Of a stretch of 64,000 bases of DNA, positions 45,195-53,497 are shown in pieces. The notes below the pieces were generated by a model. It worked only from the letters and a program-made list of their open reading frames with translations. It had not been told where the DNA came from and did not search any database. The first letter of the stretch is position 1. Each line of letters starts with the position of its first letter. Source of the DNA: Nocardia abscessus NBRC 100374 (GTDB lineage Bacteria > Actinomycetota > Actinomycetes > Mycobacteriales > Mycobacteriaceae). The DNA lies in assembly GCF_000308455.1 (NCBI RefSeq), contig NZ_BAFP01000039.1, positions 62,001-126,000 of the forward strand, given 5' to 3'. A program made the position numbers and the translations under genes.

Positions 45195-45560
45195 ATGGCC
45201 GGCGAACTCAATGCGGTTCCGGATCAACTGATTCCCAGCGCGAAGACCGCGATGGGCCTGCAAGGTAATCACGAGGGCTACCTGAAAGCCCTTCTCGGTG
45301 TACAGGACGAGTTGCAGGCTGCGGTCAAGAGCCCTGGCGCAGGCAACCAGATCGTGGCGGCGATGACGGATGCCCACCAGGCGGGCGCCGACCTCGGCCG
45401 CCAATTGCAGGAGATCATCCAAACGCTGCTGGACACCGGTATCGCGGTAGACGTCCAGGATATGGAGAACGCCGCTCGGGTCTTGCAGGCGACCGCCTTC
45501 GGTATAGATGGCGTCGCAGGCAACGATGCCGTGACAGGCAAAGTCGACCTCACTTGGTGA
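45195..45560 (+). CDS. EsxB-position small ESX protein (WXG100-like)
   Basis: A 121-residue all-helical protein in the CFP-10 position. Two helices are joined at AVKSPGAGNQIVAAM, where SPGAG replaces the WxG turn. The C-terminal tail (DVQDMENAARVLQATAFGIDG to KVDLTW) lacks the YxxxD export motif usual for EsxB. It is 121 residues against about 100 for the family. GAAAGGAACAG precedes the ATG. It is presumed to pair with the next gene's product and leave through the EccB-E pore. Confidence 0.78.
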   Translation: MAGELNAVPDQLIPSAKTAMGLQGNHEGYLKALLGVQDELQAAVKSPGAGNQIVAAMTDAHQAGADLGRQLQEIIQTLLDTGIAVDVQDMENAARVLQATAFGIDGVAGNDAVTGKVDLTW

Positions 45561-45606
45561 GTGCCGCCCGTTCGGCAGTTACCAGCGCGAGAAAGGTTAG
45601 AAATCC

Positions 45607-45909
45607 ATGAAATACAACTACACGGCAGTCACGACGAGCAACCTCACCTTCCAGAAGATCGTGGGTGATATCCAAGGCAACAACGGGGCCCTTCGTTCTT
45701 TGGAGAACGGCCTCAAGGGCTCCTTCACCGGTGAGGCGGCCGAAAACGGTTGGCATCCGACGATCGACCGCTTGATGGCAAAGATCGAAACCTACAATGC
45801 CAAGCTCGAATCGCTCAAGAAGACGGTCGAGGCGGTGGCGGGCGAGAACGGTGGCATGCAGGTCAAGGACAAGGAACAGGGCGGCCGGTTCCTGGCACTC
45901 GGTATCTAG
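45607..45909 (+). CDS. EsxA-position small ESX protein (WXG100-like, FTG turn)
   Basis: A 100-residue helical hairpin in the ESAT-6 position. The turn reads GSFTGEAAENGW: Phe40-Thr-Gly42 in place of Trp-x-Gly. The flanking helices (FQKIVGDIQGNNGALRSLENGL and IDRLMAKIETYNAKLESLKKTV) have the heptad pattern of WXG100 proteins. Predicted partner of the preceding gene product. GAGAAAGG upstream of the ATG. Confidence 0.83.
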   Translation: MKYNYTAVTTSNLTFQKIVGDIQGNNGALRSLENGLKGSFTGEAAENGWHPTIDRLMAKIETYNAKLESLKKTVEAVAGENGGMQVKDKEQGGRFLALGI

Positions 45910-45993
45910 CCTGCCCGCAGCCCCTGTCCGCCTTGGCTTCGCCGGACGTGGTGCGGTGAGGCTGCACAGGCCGACTACGACTGTGGTGAGAGT

Positions 45994-46827
45994 GTGGAAT
46001 CTGATCCTCCCGTAGCGATCGATCTGAACGTCGATGCCGCCCTGCTTTTGAAAGACATGGTCGGCATCGACGCTTATCCTCCCGTGCTGGCGCTGATGCC
46101 CAACGTCTACCACGTCGAGGATCTGCGACGGGTGCGCGCTGTCGTAGCGCAAGAGCTCACCGAGGTGGGCATCATCGACGGCGACAGCGTGCATCCGACG
46201 GTCGAACACTGGCTGCACTGCCTGTACCGGCCGGACATGGAAATGCTGGCCATGGTCATGGATATCGGACCGGACCAGAAATTCGAGAATGTGCTGCGGT
46301 TTTCACTGGTGCGCAGCGACGACACCCATGTGCTCGCGGTGCGCTGTGACGACCATGTGGTCATCCAGTCGGTGTTCCAAGAGGGGCGCGACCTGGAGAA
46401 CGTGTCGGCCGCGCTGGCCGCCGCGCTGGGACCGGCGGAGGCGCTGCGTTTCACCCCGCTGACCGCGACGCTGGAGCAGTTCGGTGAGGTGCCTACCGAC
46501 CCGGAAGAGCGGCGGCAAGCGTTGCTGGAGTTGGGTGCCCAACCACACACCGCCGGTGTGCTGACCCGGGTGCTGGATGAGGTGGTGCGTCGCGCCGAGG
46601 TCCTGATGATCGAGCATCGGGACGGCGGCTCGGTCCAGAACGAGGCATTCCTGAGCGTGCTCGATACGCTCTCGGGGAGGCTGATCGTCACCCCGAGCAG
46701 GGCGATGGATGGAGAGATCTGGTCGACGTACGCTCCTGGCGACGATGCGGCCGTGCGGTCGGGTATCGGGGCGCTCATCGACCTGCTGCCCGGCCGGAGT
46801 TGGTTCGACACCAGCAGAACGAGCTGA
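45994..46827 (+). CDS. espG: PE/PPE chaperone EspG
   Basis: A 277-residue cytoplasmic protein. IDLNVDAALLLKDMVGIDAYPPVLALMP, DPEERRQALLELGAQPHTAGVLTRVL and the late strand GRLIVTPSRAMDGEIWSTYAPGDDAAV are EspG signatures. EspG binds the tip of the PPE partner in PE-PPE dimers and keeps it soluble until export. GTG start with TGGTGAGAG upstream. Order esx-esx-espG-MinD-like-eccD equals M. tuberculosis ESX-2. Confidence 0.9.
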   Translation: MESDPPVAIDLNVDAALLLKDMVGIDAYPPVLALMPNVYHVEDLRRVRAVVAQELTEVGIIDGDSVHPTVEHWLHCLYRPDMEMLAMVMDIGPDQKFENVLRFSLVRSDDTHVLAVRCDDHVVIQSVFQEGRDLENVSAALAAALGPAEALRFTPLTATLEQFGEVPTDPEERRQALLELGAQPHTAGVLTRVLDEVVRRAEVLMIEHRDGGSVQNEAFLSVLDTLSGRLIVTPSRAMDGEIWSTYAPGDDAAVRSGIGALIDLLPGRSWFDTSRTS

Positions 46828-46861
46828 ACATCGGACCATGGTTGTCGAGAGGACGACGGAA

Positions 46862-48451
46862 ATGAACCGAGCACCGAGCATCAACGGTCATGCGGCCGAG
46901 TCCGCGCGCGCTCGCGGCGGTTACGACGCGTACTTCGCACCGTCGAACGAGCTGTCGGACGCAGCCGTCGCGCAGGGCCCTGCCCCGGAAACCCCCCAGG
47001 ATGCCGACAAGTTCACCCACGTCGACCCCGTGATCGGCGCGCCGCGCGAGCCACAGGCGCCCGCTGCGGAGCCCGACTCCCGTGTCGCGCAGGGCGTGGT
47101 GGCGCCACCACCCGGGGCGGTCGTGCCGCCACCGCAAGCGCATGCGCAGACGGCTCGACCCGACACGCCGCCGTCGCCTCCGAGCACGCCGTCGGCGCAC
47201 GGGAATGCGCAGCCGCCGCAGGCGAACGTGCCGCCGTCGAGCTACTCCGCTCCGCCGCCGCCGGTAGCGCAGCAGCAAGCGTCACAACCTCATTCGGCTC
47301 AGCAGCAGGCAGCCGAGCAGCACCAGCCGGCGCCGCACTCCGCTGTCGGGCCCTCCCAGGCGCTCGCGCGCAACGATCCCGCGTCCACGAATCAGGAATG
47401 GTCCTCGGGATCGGCGACCCCCTGGGTGCCCGAGCGCGTCGACCAGTCCGCCTATGAACCCACGCCGCGGATCGAGGTGCTGCCCGCCGCGCTGAGCTCC
47501 ATCGAACTGCTCGCCGACATCTCCGCCGCGAAACGCGCGCAGCTGCGTTCGCAATCCGGTATGCGCGGCGCGCTGAACAAAGTCGGCTTCAACCTCGGCC
47601 TGTCGCCCGCTGAGCAACGCGCCGAAGACCGCAAAACGCGCATCCGGCGCCAGCTGACCACGACCTATCAGATCGCGGTGATCAGCGTGAAGGGCGGCGT
47701 CGGCCGCACCACCACCGCGGCGACGCTCGGCTCGACCTTCGCGGGTCTGCGCCCGGACCGGGTGGTCGCGATCGACGCGAACCCGGACTTCGGCGACCTG
47801 TCGACCCGTACTTGCAGGCACCCCTACGGCCTGACCCTGCGCGATCTGGCGCAGTCGCAGAACCTCGACGCGTTCTCCGCGGTGCAGTCGTTCACCTCGA
47901 TCAACTCCTCCGACCTGGCCGTGATCGCGTCGCCGTGGTCGACCGAGGCCACCGAGGCGCTGTCGGGCCGCGAGTACAGCACCGCCGTGGAAGTGCTGCG
48001 CAAGCACTTCAACCTGCTGGTGGTGGACTGCGGGACCGGTGTGCTGGATTCGGTGACGTCGACGGTGCTGCAGACCAGCGACGCCGTCGTGGTCGTCACC
48101 CCGGCGACGGTCGGCGGTGTGACCGGCGCCGTGGCCACCCTGAACTGGCTGAGTTCTCATGGCCTGCAACACTTGATCGCCAAGTCGATCGTCGGCATCG
48201 TGCATCACCAGCCGCTGAAGCCGACCGTCGACGTGGACGCGATCGAGAAGCTGTTCGAGACCGCGCAGCGCCCCACGTGCGTGCTGCCCTACGACGCGCA
48301 TCTGGCCGAAGGCGGCGAAATCGACCTGCGGCTGCTGGAGAAGGAGACCGTGCTCGCGTTCGAGGAGCTGGCCGCGTGGCTGGCCGATGGATTCCCTGGA
48401 TACCTCTCCGGCGGCGCGGACAACTCCGGTGACCGCGGAGGGTGGCGATGA
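46862..48451 (+). CDS. MinD/ParA-like ESX-associated ATPase (EspI/Rv3888c-like)
   Basis: A 529-residue protein. Residues 1-200 are Pro/Gln/Ala-rich and disordered. Residues 205-265 hold a basic helical linker (AAKRAQLRSQSGMRGALNKVG). Residues 268-520 are a MinD-type ATPase: AVISVKGGVGRTTTAATLG near 277 has the signature Lys of the deviant Walker A but Arg in place of the second Lys; VVAIDANPDFGDLSTRT is switch I and LLVVDCGTGVLDSVTSTVL the Walker B region. Related ESX proteins are regulators of secretion at low ATP. ATG 46862 is chosen for GAGAGGA upstream; ATG 46838 is possible. The stop overlaps eccD. Confidence 0.86.
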   Translation: MNRAPSINGHAAESARARGGYDAYFAPSNELSDAAVAQGPAPETPQDADKFTHVDPVIGAPREPQAPAAEPDSRVAQGVVAPPPGAVVPPPQAHAQTARPDTPPSPPSTPSAHGNAQPPQANVPPSSYSAPPPPVAQQQASQPHSAQQQAAEQHQPAPHSAVGPSQALARNDPASTNQEWSSGSATPWVPERVDQSAYEPTPRIEVLPAALSSIELLADISAAKRAQLRSQSGMRGALNKVGFNLGLSPAEQRAEDRKTRIRRQLTTTYQIAVISVKGGVGRTTTAATLGSTFAGLRPDRVVAIDANPDFGDLSTRTCRHPYGLTLRDLAQSQNLDAFSAVQSFTSINSSDLAVIASPWSTEATEALSGREYSTAVEVLRKHFNLLVVDCGTGVLDSVTSTVLQTSDAVVVVTPATVGGVTGAVATLNWLSSHGLQHLIAKSIVGIVHHQPLKPTVDVDAIEKLFETAQRPTCVLPYDAHLAEGGEIDLRLLEKETVLAFEELAAWLADGFPGYLSGGADNSGDRGGWR

Positions 48452-49971
48452 GCACTGCCGTCGCGCCCGCGCCTGCCGGGACGCAGCCGTCGGCAGAGGT
48501 CGCAAGGGCCCGGATCGCCGTGATGGTCTCCACCTATCAGGTCGACGTGGTGGTGCCGACCAAGTTCACCATCGAGACCTTCATCGATGATCTGCTGGTC
48601 GTGCTGGCCTCGGCCATCGACGACGAAAGCGTCGACTTCACTCCGTCGCAGGGCCAGTGGAGCCTGGCTCGCCCTGGCGAGCCGCCGATTCCGCGCTGGC
48701 GCAGCCTGGACGACCACGACGTCACCGACGGCAGCGTGCTGATGCTGTCGGTCGTCGAGTCGGCGGAGGTGTTCACGCCGGTGGTCGAGGACATCACCGA
48801 TGCCCTCGCGCTGATCAACGAGCGTGAATTCGCCGAGTTCGACACGAACACCGCCGCGATCGTCGGTCTGGCCACGCTCGGTGTCGGCGCCTCGGCGGTG
48901 GCCGCGATGCTGTCCTGGTCGTGGACCATGACCGGTTCGACCTTGTGGTGCGGGCTGCCCGCCCTGCTGCTCGGCGGGCTGGGCTGGGCCGCGGCCGCGC
49001 TGGCCCGCCGTCGTGACGCTCCGGCGAAGCTCTCCCTCGGCTTGACCCTGGCGGCGACGCCGCTGCTGTTCGCGGGCGCTGCGATGCTGGTGCCGCCCGC
49101 CTACGGCCAGCCCGGCCCGTTCGCCGCGGCCAACCTGGCGGCCGGAGCCGTGGTCGCCGCAGTGGCCGCCGCCACCATGATGCGGTTGAGCGGGGTGGGC
49201 ATCGCGACCCTCATGGCGGTGACTGTTCTCGGCATCATGCTGACCGCCGCGGCCTTACCGCTGACCTACGCGGGTCTTTCGGTCGGGCAAGTCGCGGGCG
49301 GCGTGGTGTTCGTCGGGATCGTGCTGCTGACCATGGCGCCGCGGTTGGCCGTGGTCATCGCCCGCATCCGGCCCCCCGATCTGCCCGATCCGGGCACCGA
49401 GGTCTCGCCGAACACGCTGACCGACATCTTCGACGCGGAGACGGTGCGCGAAGGGGACGAGCACACCGCGGTTGGCGAGCAGCAGCGCCTGGCCGACGAG
49501 GTCGGGATCGAAAGCCGCGCCCGGCTCGCGGTGACCAGCTTGCGCGGCCTGATCGCCGCGATCTCCACGGTGCTCGCGGTCTCCGTGGTGATCTGTGCCG
49601 CGGTCAGCCCCGGCGGCGTCCGCGAGATCGTCATGGCCGCCGCGGTCGGCGGTCTGCTGGCGATGCGTGCGCGCTGGCACCCGGATCGGGTCCAGGCGAT
49701 CGCGCTGATCTCGGGGTCCGCGGTCACGGTGTGCGGCGTCGGTTTCGTTCTGGTCGGCGCCTATGAGACGCCGGTCGCACGTCTTGTGGTCGGACTGGTG
49801 GTGGCCTTGGCGGCGTGCGCGGCTTGTCTCGCGGCACTCCGGTTGCCGGGCAAACGGCTGTCTCCGGTGACTCGGCGCGTCATCGACCTGGTGGAATACG
49901 CACTCATCCTGGTGGTTCCGGTGATCGCGTTCTGGATCATGGGCGTCTACACCGCGATGCGAGGAATCTGA
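48448..49971 (+). CDS. eccD: ESX core membrane channel protein EccD
   Basis: A 507-residue protein. Residues 20-105 are the ubiquitin-like YukD domain (RIAVMVSTYQVDVVVPTKFTIETFIDDLL). About eleven membrane helices follow from residue 130 to the end, separated by a cytoplasmic loop at about 300-355 (IRPPDLPDPGTEVSPNTL). EccD dimers line the large central raft of the ESX complex. ATG overlaps the preceding stop, GGAGGGTGG gives a good ribosome site, and the stop overlaps mycP by one base. Confidence 0.94.
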   Translation: MSTAVAPAPAGTQPSAEVARARIAVMVSTYQVDVVVPTKFTIETFIDDLLVVLASAIDDESVDFTPSQGQWSLARPGEPPIPRWRSLDDHDVTDGSVLMLSVVESAEVFTPVVEDITDALALINEREFAEFDTNTAAIVGLATLGVGASAVAAMLSWSWTMTGSTLWCGLPALLLGGLGWAAAALARRRDAPAKLSLGLTLAATPLLFAGAAMLVPPAYGQPGPFAAANLAAGAVVAAVAAATMMRLSGVGIATLMAVTVLGIMLTAAALPLTYAGLSVGQVAGGVVFVGIVLLTMAPRLAVVIARIRPPDLPDPGTEVSPNTLTDIFDAETVREGDEHTAVGEQQRLADEVGIESRARLAVTSLRGLIAAISTVLAVSVVICAAVSPGGVREIVMAAAVGGLLAMRARWHPDRVQAIALISGSAVTVCGVGFVLVGAYETPVARLVVGLVVALAACAACLAALRLPGKRLSPVTRRVIDLVEYALILVVPVIAFWIMGVYTAMRGI

Positions 49972-51329
49972 TGAAGGTCGGCAGCGCCGCTGTGGCCGTT
50001 CTCGCTGGGGTGATGCTCGCCGTCACCGCCGCTCCCGCCGTTGCGCTCGAACCGCCCCAGGTGATAGTGGGTTCGCCGCCCGCCGACGACCCGCCAGGGC
50101 CCGAGCAGCCGATGAAGCAGGATAAAGGCTGCCTGGCCGCGGGCGTGTTGCCGGACAGCGACCTCACCCGCACTCCGCCCCCGGAACTGGCGCTGGATCT
50201 GCGCCGCGCCAGGGCCCTGAGCCGGGGTGCCGGAGTGACCGTCGCCGTCATCGACACGGGAGTGCAGCCCCATCCGCGCTTGCCCAACCTGGTCGGCGGT
50301 GGGGACTACCTGGCGGCCGGTGGCGACGGACTGTCCGATTGCGACGCGCACGGCACGTTGGTCGCCGGAATCATCGGTGCGACATCCGATCCCACCGACG
50401 GATTCGCCGGCGTGGCCCCGGACGCGCGGATCATCTCCATCCGCACTCGTTCCGGCGCGTTCAGCCCCGAACGACCGAGTTCCGATCAGAGCCAGCGGGT
50501 CGCCATCGAAATCCGAACGCTGGCCAGGGCGATCACGCGTGCCGCGAACCAAGGCGCGGGAGTGATCACGGTGTCACTGCCTATCTGCATGCCAGTGAAC
50601 GCCCAGGTGGACCAGTCCATGCTCTCGGCCGCCATCGGCTATGCCGTCCATGTGCGCGGCTCGCTCATCGTGGCGGGCGCGGGCAACAGCTCGGGCAGCG
50701 CCAATTGCGCGCCGAATCCGGACATCGACCCCACTCGCCCCGCCGACCCGCGCAATTGGCGCGACGTGAAGACCATCTCGACGCCCGGTTGGTTCGGCGC
50801 CGACGTGCTCACGGTGGGATTCACCACCGCGACCGGCGCACCCATGGAGGATTCGCTCACCGGACCGTGGGTTTCGGTCGCCGCCCCGGGGACCGGCATC
50901 GAGTCGCTCGGCCCGGGCGGCGGTGGGTTGATCAACGGTGTCGGCGAACCGGACAAGCTCGTGCCCGTCGGTGGCGCGTCGTTCGCCGCGGCCTACGTCA
51001 GCGGGGTGGCCGCCCTGCTGCGGTCGCGTTTCCCCAACGAAACCCCGCGGGAAATCGCCGCCCGCCTCCAGGGCAGCGCGCACGCTCCGGCGCGTGGTAT
51101 CGACAACGCGGTCGGCGCGGGCGTGATCGACCCGCTGGCCGCCCTGAGCTACCGCACGCCGCCGCAGCAACCCGCGGGTCTGTTCCGGTCCGCGGAGCTG
51201 CCCATGCCCGCTCCGCCGCGCCCGAAGGATCTGCGACCCGCCGTCACCGCGACCGTCGTCATCCTGGCGGCCGTGCTGCTCGGGCTGGCCGGCAGCCACC
51301 TGAACTCCGGGAAGCGGAGGCGCCGGTGA
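49971..51329 (+). CDS. mycP: mycosin serine protease MycP
   Basis: A 452-residue membrane-anchored subtilisin. Signal peptide 1-25, an N-terminal extension, and an intact triad: Asp95 (VIDTGV), His127 (DAHGTLVAG) and Ser337 (GGASFAAAYVSG), with Asn239 (GAGNSS) as oxyanion residue. A C-terminal helix at about 424-442 is followed by RRRR. Mycosins stabilise the ESX complex and trim substrates on the outer face. Coupled to eccD and eccE through overlapping stops and starts. Confidence 0.95.
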   Translation: MKVGSAAVAVLAGVMLAVTAAPAVALEPPQVIVGSPPADDPPGPEQPMKQDKGCLAAGVLPDSDLTRTPPPELALDLRRARALSRGAGVTVAVIDTGVQPHPRLPNLVGGGDYLAAGGDGLSDCDAHGTLVAGIIGATSDPTDGFAGVAPDARIISIRTRSGAFSPERPSSDQSQRVAIEIRTLARAITRAANQGAGVITVSLPICMPVNAQVDQSMLSAAIGYAVHVRGSLIVAGAGNSSGSANCAPNPDIDPTRPADPRNWRDVKTISTPGWFGADVLTVGFTTATGAPMEDSLTGPWVSVAAPGTGIESLGPGGGGLINGVGEPDKLVPVGGASFAAAYVSGVAALLRSRFPNETPREIAARLQGSAHAPARGIDNAVGAGVIDPLAALSYRTPPQQPAGLFRSAELPMPAPPRPKDLRPAVTATVVILAAVLLGLAGSHLNSGKRRRR

Positions 51330-53047
51330 GCTTTCCGAGCGTTCGGGTCGCCGGCGTCGAGCGTGGTCCGTTCGCCGCCTTCGTCGTCGTCGGCAGCCCG
51401 CTGCTGGTCGGCCTGTCGGCCAAGACGCCGTGGTGGGTGAGCGCGGTGGTGGTCACCGTCCTGCTGACGACGGTGACCGTCCGGGTGAACGGACGCACCG
51501 GCGCCCGCTGGCTGCTCGACTGGGCAGGCTACCGAAGCGGCCGCACCGCGCGGGCGCGCGAACGGGCACAGCGCGCCGAGATCCGGGACGTGCAGGTCGC
51601 CGCGGGCGTGTGCGGCGTCAACGAGGCGGGCACCACGCTCATCGCGATGATCCAGCTCGCGCCCGATCTGGACCTGCCCACGGTTATCGGCGAGCGAACG
51701 CTCTACACCGAGGACACCATTCCGGTCGATCTGCTGCTGCCGATGCTGGATCAGTTCGGCATCTCGGTCGACATCGACATCGTCACGACCGGTCAGCGGG
51801 TCCGTTCCACCGGCAGCTACAGCATGCTCTACGACCAGCTGATCGGCTCCCACCCGGTGGTCGGGGACCGGCTGACCTGGCTGGTGGTCCGGCTCGACCA
51901 GGAACGCAACCTGGCTGCGCTGAGCAAGCGCGGCCCGTGCTCGGTGGTCGCTCCCAAAGCACTGGCCAGCGCCACCCATCGGATCGCGGGGCGCCTGCGC
52001 GAACGCGGCATCGCCGCCCACGCCCTGCCCGCGGACGCGCTACGAGACGCCACGCGCCTGCTGCACGCCGGGGTCGAACTCTCCGATCTCCGGGAAACCT
52101 GGAGCAATCTCGAGTCGTCGGTGCCCGGCCGGTGTGTGACCAGCTTCCTGATCGATTGGAGCCAACTGGGCGGGGTGGGCCTGGACGACTGCTGGACCTG
52201 GAATCGCGGCCGCACCACCCTCGTAGTGAGCCTGACCGCCGACACGACCGGTCCGCGCGCGCTGGTCCGGTTCATCGGTCCGGCCGTGACCACAGAACCT
52301 CCGGAGTATCTGCGACTACTGGGCGGCGACCAATCCACGGCCTTGCTGGCGTCGTTGCCCACCGGCGCCTCCGTCCGCGCCTTGCGCGGCTTCGAGTCCG
52401 GCGCCGACATCGCGCCCGAGGATCTCATTGCCGAACTGGCTATCGCGATCGGCCCGAACGGCCAGATCCTCGGCGCGATCAGCGGCCAGCCACGCCACAC
52501 CCTGGCCCTGCCGCTGTTCGACCCGGCCCGGTACAACCCGCGCAGGCGCACCATCGACGTGCAGGCCGTGCTGCCGGTGGCACAGCAGATCATCCTCCGG
52601 GCCATGGTGGTCGGTGCGGACGTGGAGATCCATTCGGCGCGACCGGAAAACTGGCGCCAACTGGTGACCGCGGTCGGCGACCCGCGCTCCATGCGCTTGG
52701 CACCTCCCGGTGCCGGGCAAACCGGCGACCCCAGTGCGGAGACGGAGACTCCGGCCACCATCGCGGTCTTCGACCACCTGCCGCCGCGTGCGTCCAGCGC
52801 GCACACCACGGTCACCATCAGCGAGCCCGGCGGTCCGCGCAGGCGTGCGGTCGATCTCGCGATCAACCAGGTCAGCGCCACCGCGGTGGACGTAAGCATT
52901 CCGATGCGCACGGTGCGGGTTGACCTCATCGAGCCGCGAGGCGAGACACGATATTTCGATACCGTCGACGGGCCGCCTCCGCATGGTGCGGGGGCATCGG
53001 GATCCGTGGTTGCACCTCCGCAACCCGGTGGCCGTCGCGTGAGCTGA
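51326..53047 (+). CDS. eccE: ESX core component EccE
   Basis: A 573-residue protein with two N-terminal membrane helices (about 17-35 and 38-57, the second WWVSAVVVTVLLTTVTVRV) and a cytoplasmic/peripheral domain containing GARWLLDWAGYR. EccE sits at the periphery of the ESX core and binds EccB/EccD. The later part (RTLYTEDTIPVDLLLPMLDQFG, SFLIDWSQLGG) follows the family. GTG overlaps the mycP stop as GTGA with CGGAGG upstream. A longer open frame begins 329 codons upstream inside mycP and is a shadow. Confidence 0.92.
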   Translation: MSFPSVRVAGVERGPFAAFVVVGSPLLVGLSAKTPWWVSAVVVTVLLTTVTVRVNGRTGARWLLDWAGYRSGRTARARERAQRAEIRDVQVAAGVCGVNEAGTTLIAMIQLAPDLDLPTVIGERTLYTEDTIPVDLLLPMLDQFGISVDIDIVTTGQRVRSTGSYSMLYDQLIGSHPVVGDRLTWLVVRLDQERNLAALSKRGPCSVVAPKALASATHRIAGRLRERGIAAHALPADALRDATRLLHAGVELSDLRETWSNLESSVPGRCVTSFLIDWSQLGGVGLDDCWTWNRGRTTLVVSLTADTTGPRALVRFIGPAVTTEPPEYLRLLGGDQSTALLASLPTGASVRALRGFESGADIAPEDLIAELAIAIGPNGQILGAISGQPRHTLALPLFDPARYNPRRRTIDVQAVLPVAQQIILRAMVVGADVEIHSARPENWRQLVTAVGDPRSMRLAPPGAGQTGDPSAETETPATIAVFDHLPPRASSAHTTVTISEPGGPRRRAVDLAINQVSATAVDVSIPMRTVRVDLIEPRGETRYFDTVDGPPPHGAGASGSVVAPPQPGGRRVS

Positions 53048-53063
53048 TGGGAGTGGTCGGTTA

Positions 53064-53420
53064 ATGTCTATCACCGTGGTTGCGGACACCCCCCATTCCG
53101 ATGGCGGCGATCTCCCTCATCAGGACGCCGGGGACGCGCTGACCCCGAGACAGGCGGCCGCGGCGATCTTCTCGAGCCGGTTGTCGGAGCTGATCGCGGA
53201 ATCCGTCGTCTCGACCGAGGACGGATCGACGCGGTCGTTGACGCTCTATTCGCTGGCGCAGCATCTGGAATTGGCCTACCCGGACGTGCCGGTGTCGCAG
53301 TCGGGCCTGTACCGGCTGATCCACGGGGACGCGATCCCGCGGCTGGATCTGGTGATCGCGCTGGCACGGGTGTTCGACGTGCCGCCGGAGTACTTCGTGA
53401 CCGAGGAGAAGAAGCGCTGA
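53064..53420 (+). CDS. EspR-like XRE-family DNA-binding protein
   Basis: A 118-residue protein. The N-terminal 30 residues are polar; 30-112 is a helix-turn-helix domain: TPRQAAAAIFSSRLSELIAE, LTLYSLAQHLELAYPDVPVS, QSGLYRLIHGDAIPRLDLVI and ALARVFDVPPEYFVT. The arrangement resembles the N-terminal domain of EspR, the ESX-1 nucleoid-type regulator, without the dimerising C-terminal helix. Placed 16 bp after eccE, it is a natural candidate regulator of the locus. Whether it binds palindrome A is untested. Confidence 0.8.
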   Translation: MSITVVADTPHSDGGDLPHQDAGDALTPRQAAAAIFSSRLSELIAESVVSTEDGSTRSLTLYSLAQHLELAYPDVPVSQSGLYRLIHGDAIPRLDLVIALARVFDVPPEYFVTEEKKR

Positions 53421-53436
53421 TTCGACGGGTCGGCTG

Positions 53437-53452
53437 TTCTCTCCAGCGGGAA
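53437..53452. promoter_or_regulatory. palindrome A, site 9, degenerate
   Basis: TTCTCTCCAGCGGGAA: the right arm is good (CGGGAA) and the left arm weak. It is 46 bp before the next ATG, within the distance range of the stronger sites. Confidence 0.45.
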
Positions 53453-53497
53453 TAGCGTCGGCGCCGGTGGGCGGCTCGGGCCGGATACCATCCGACC

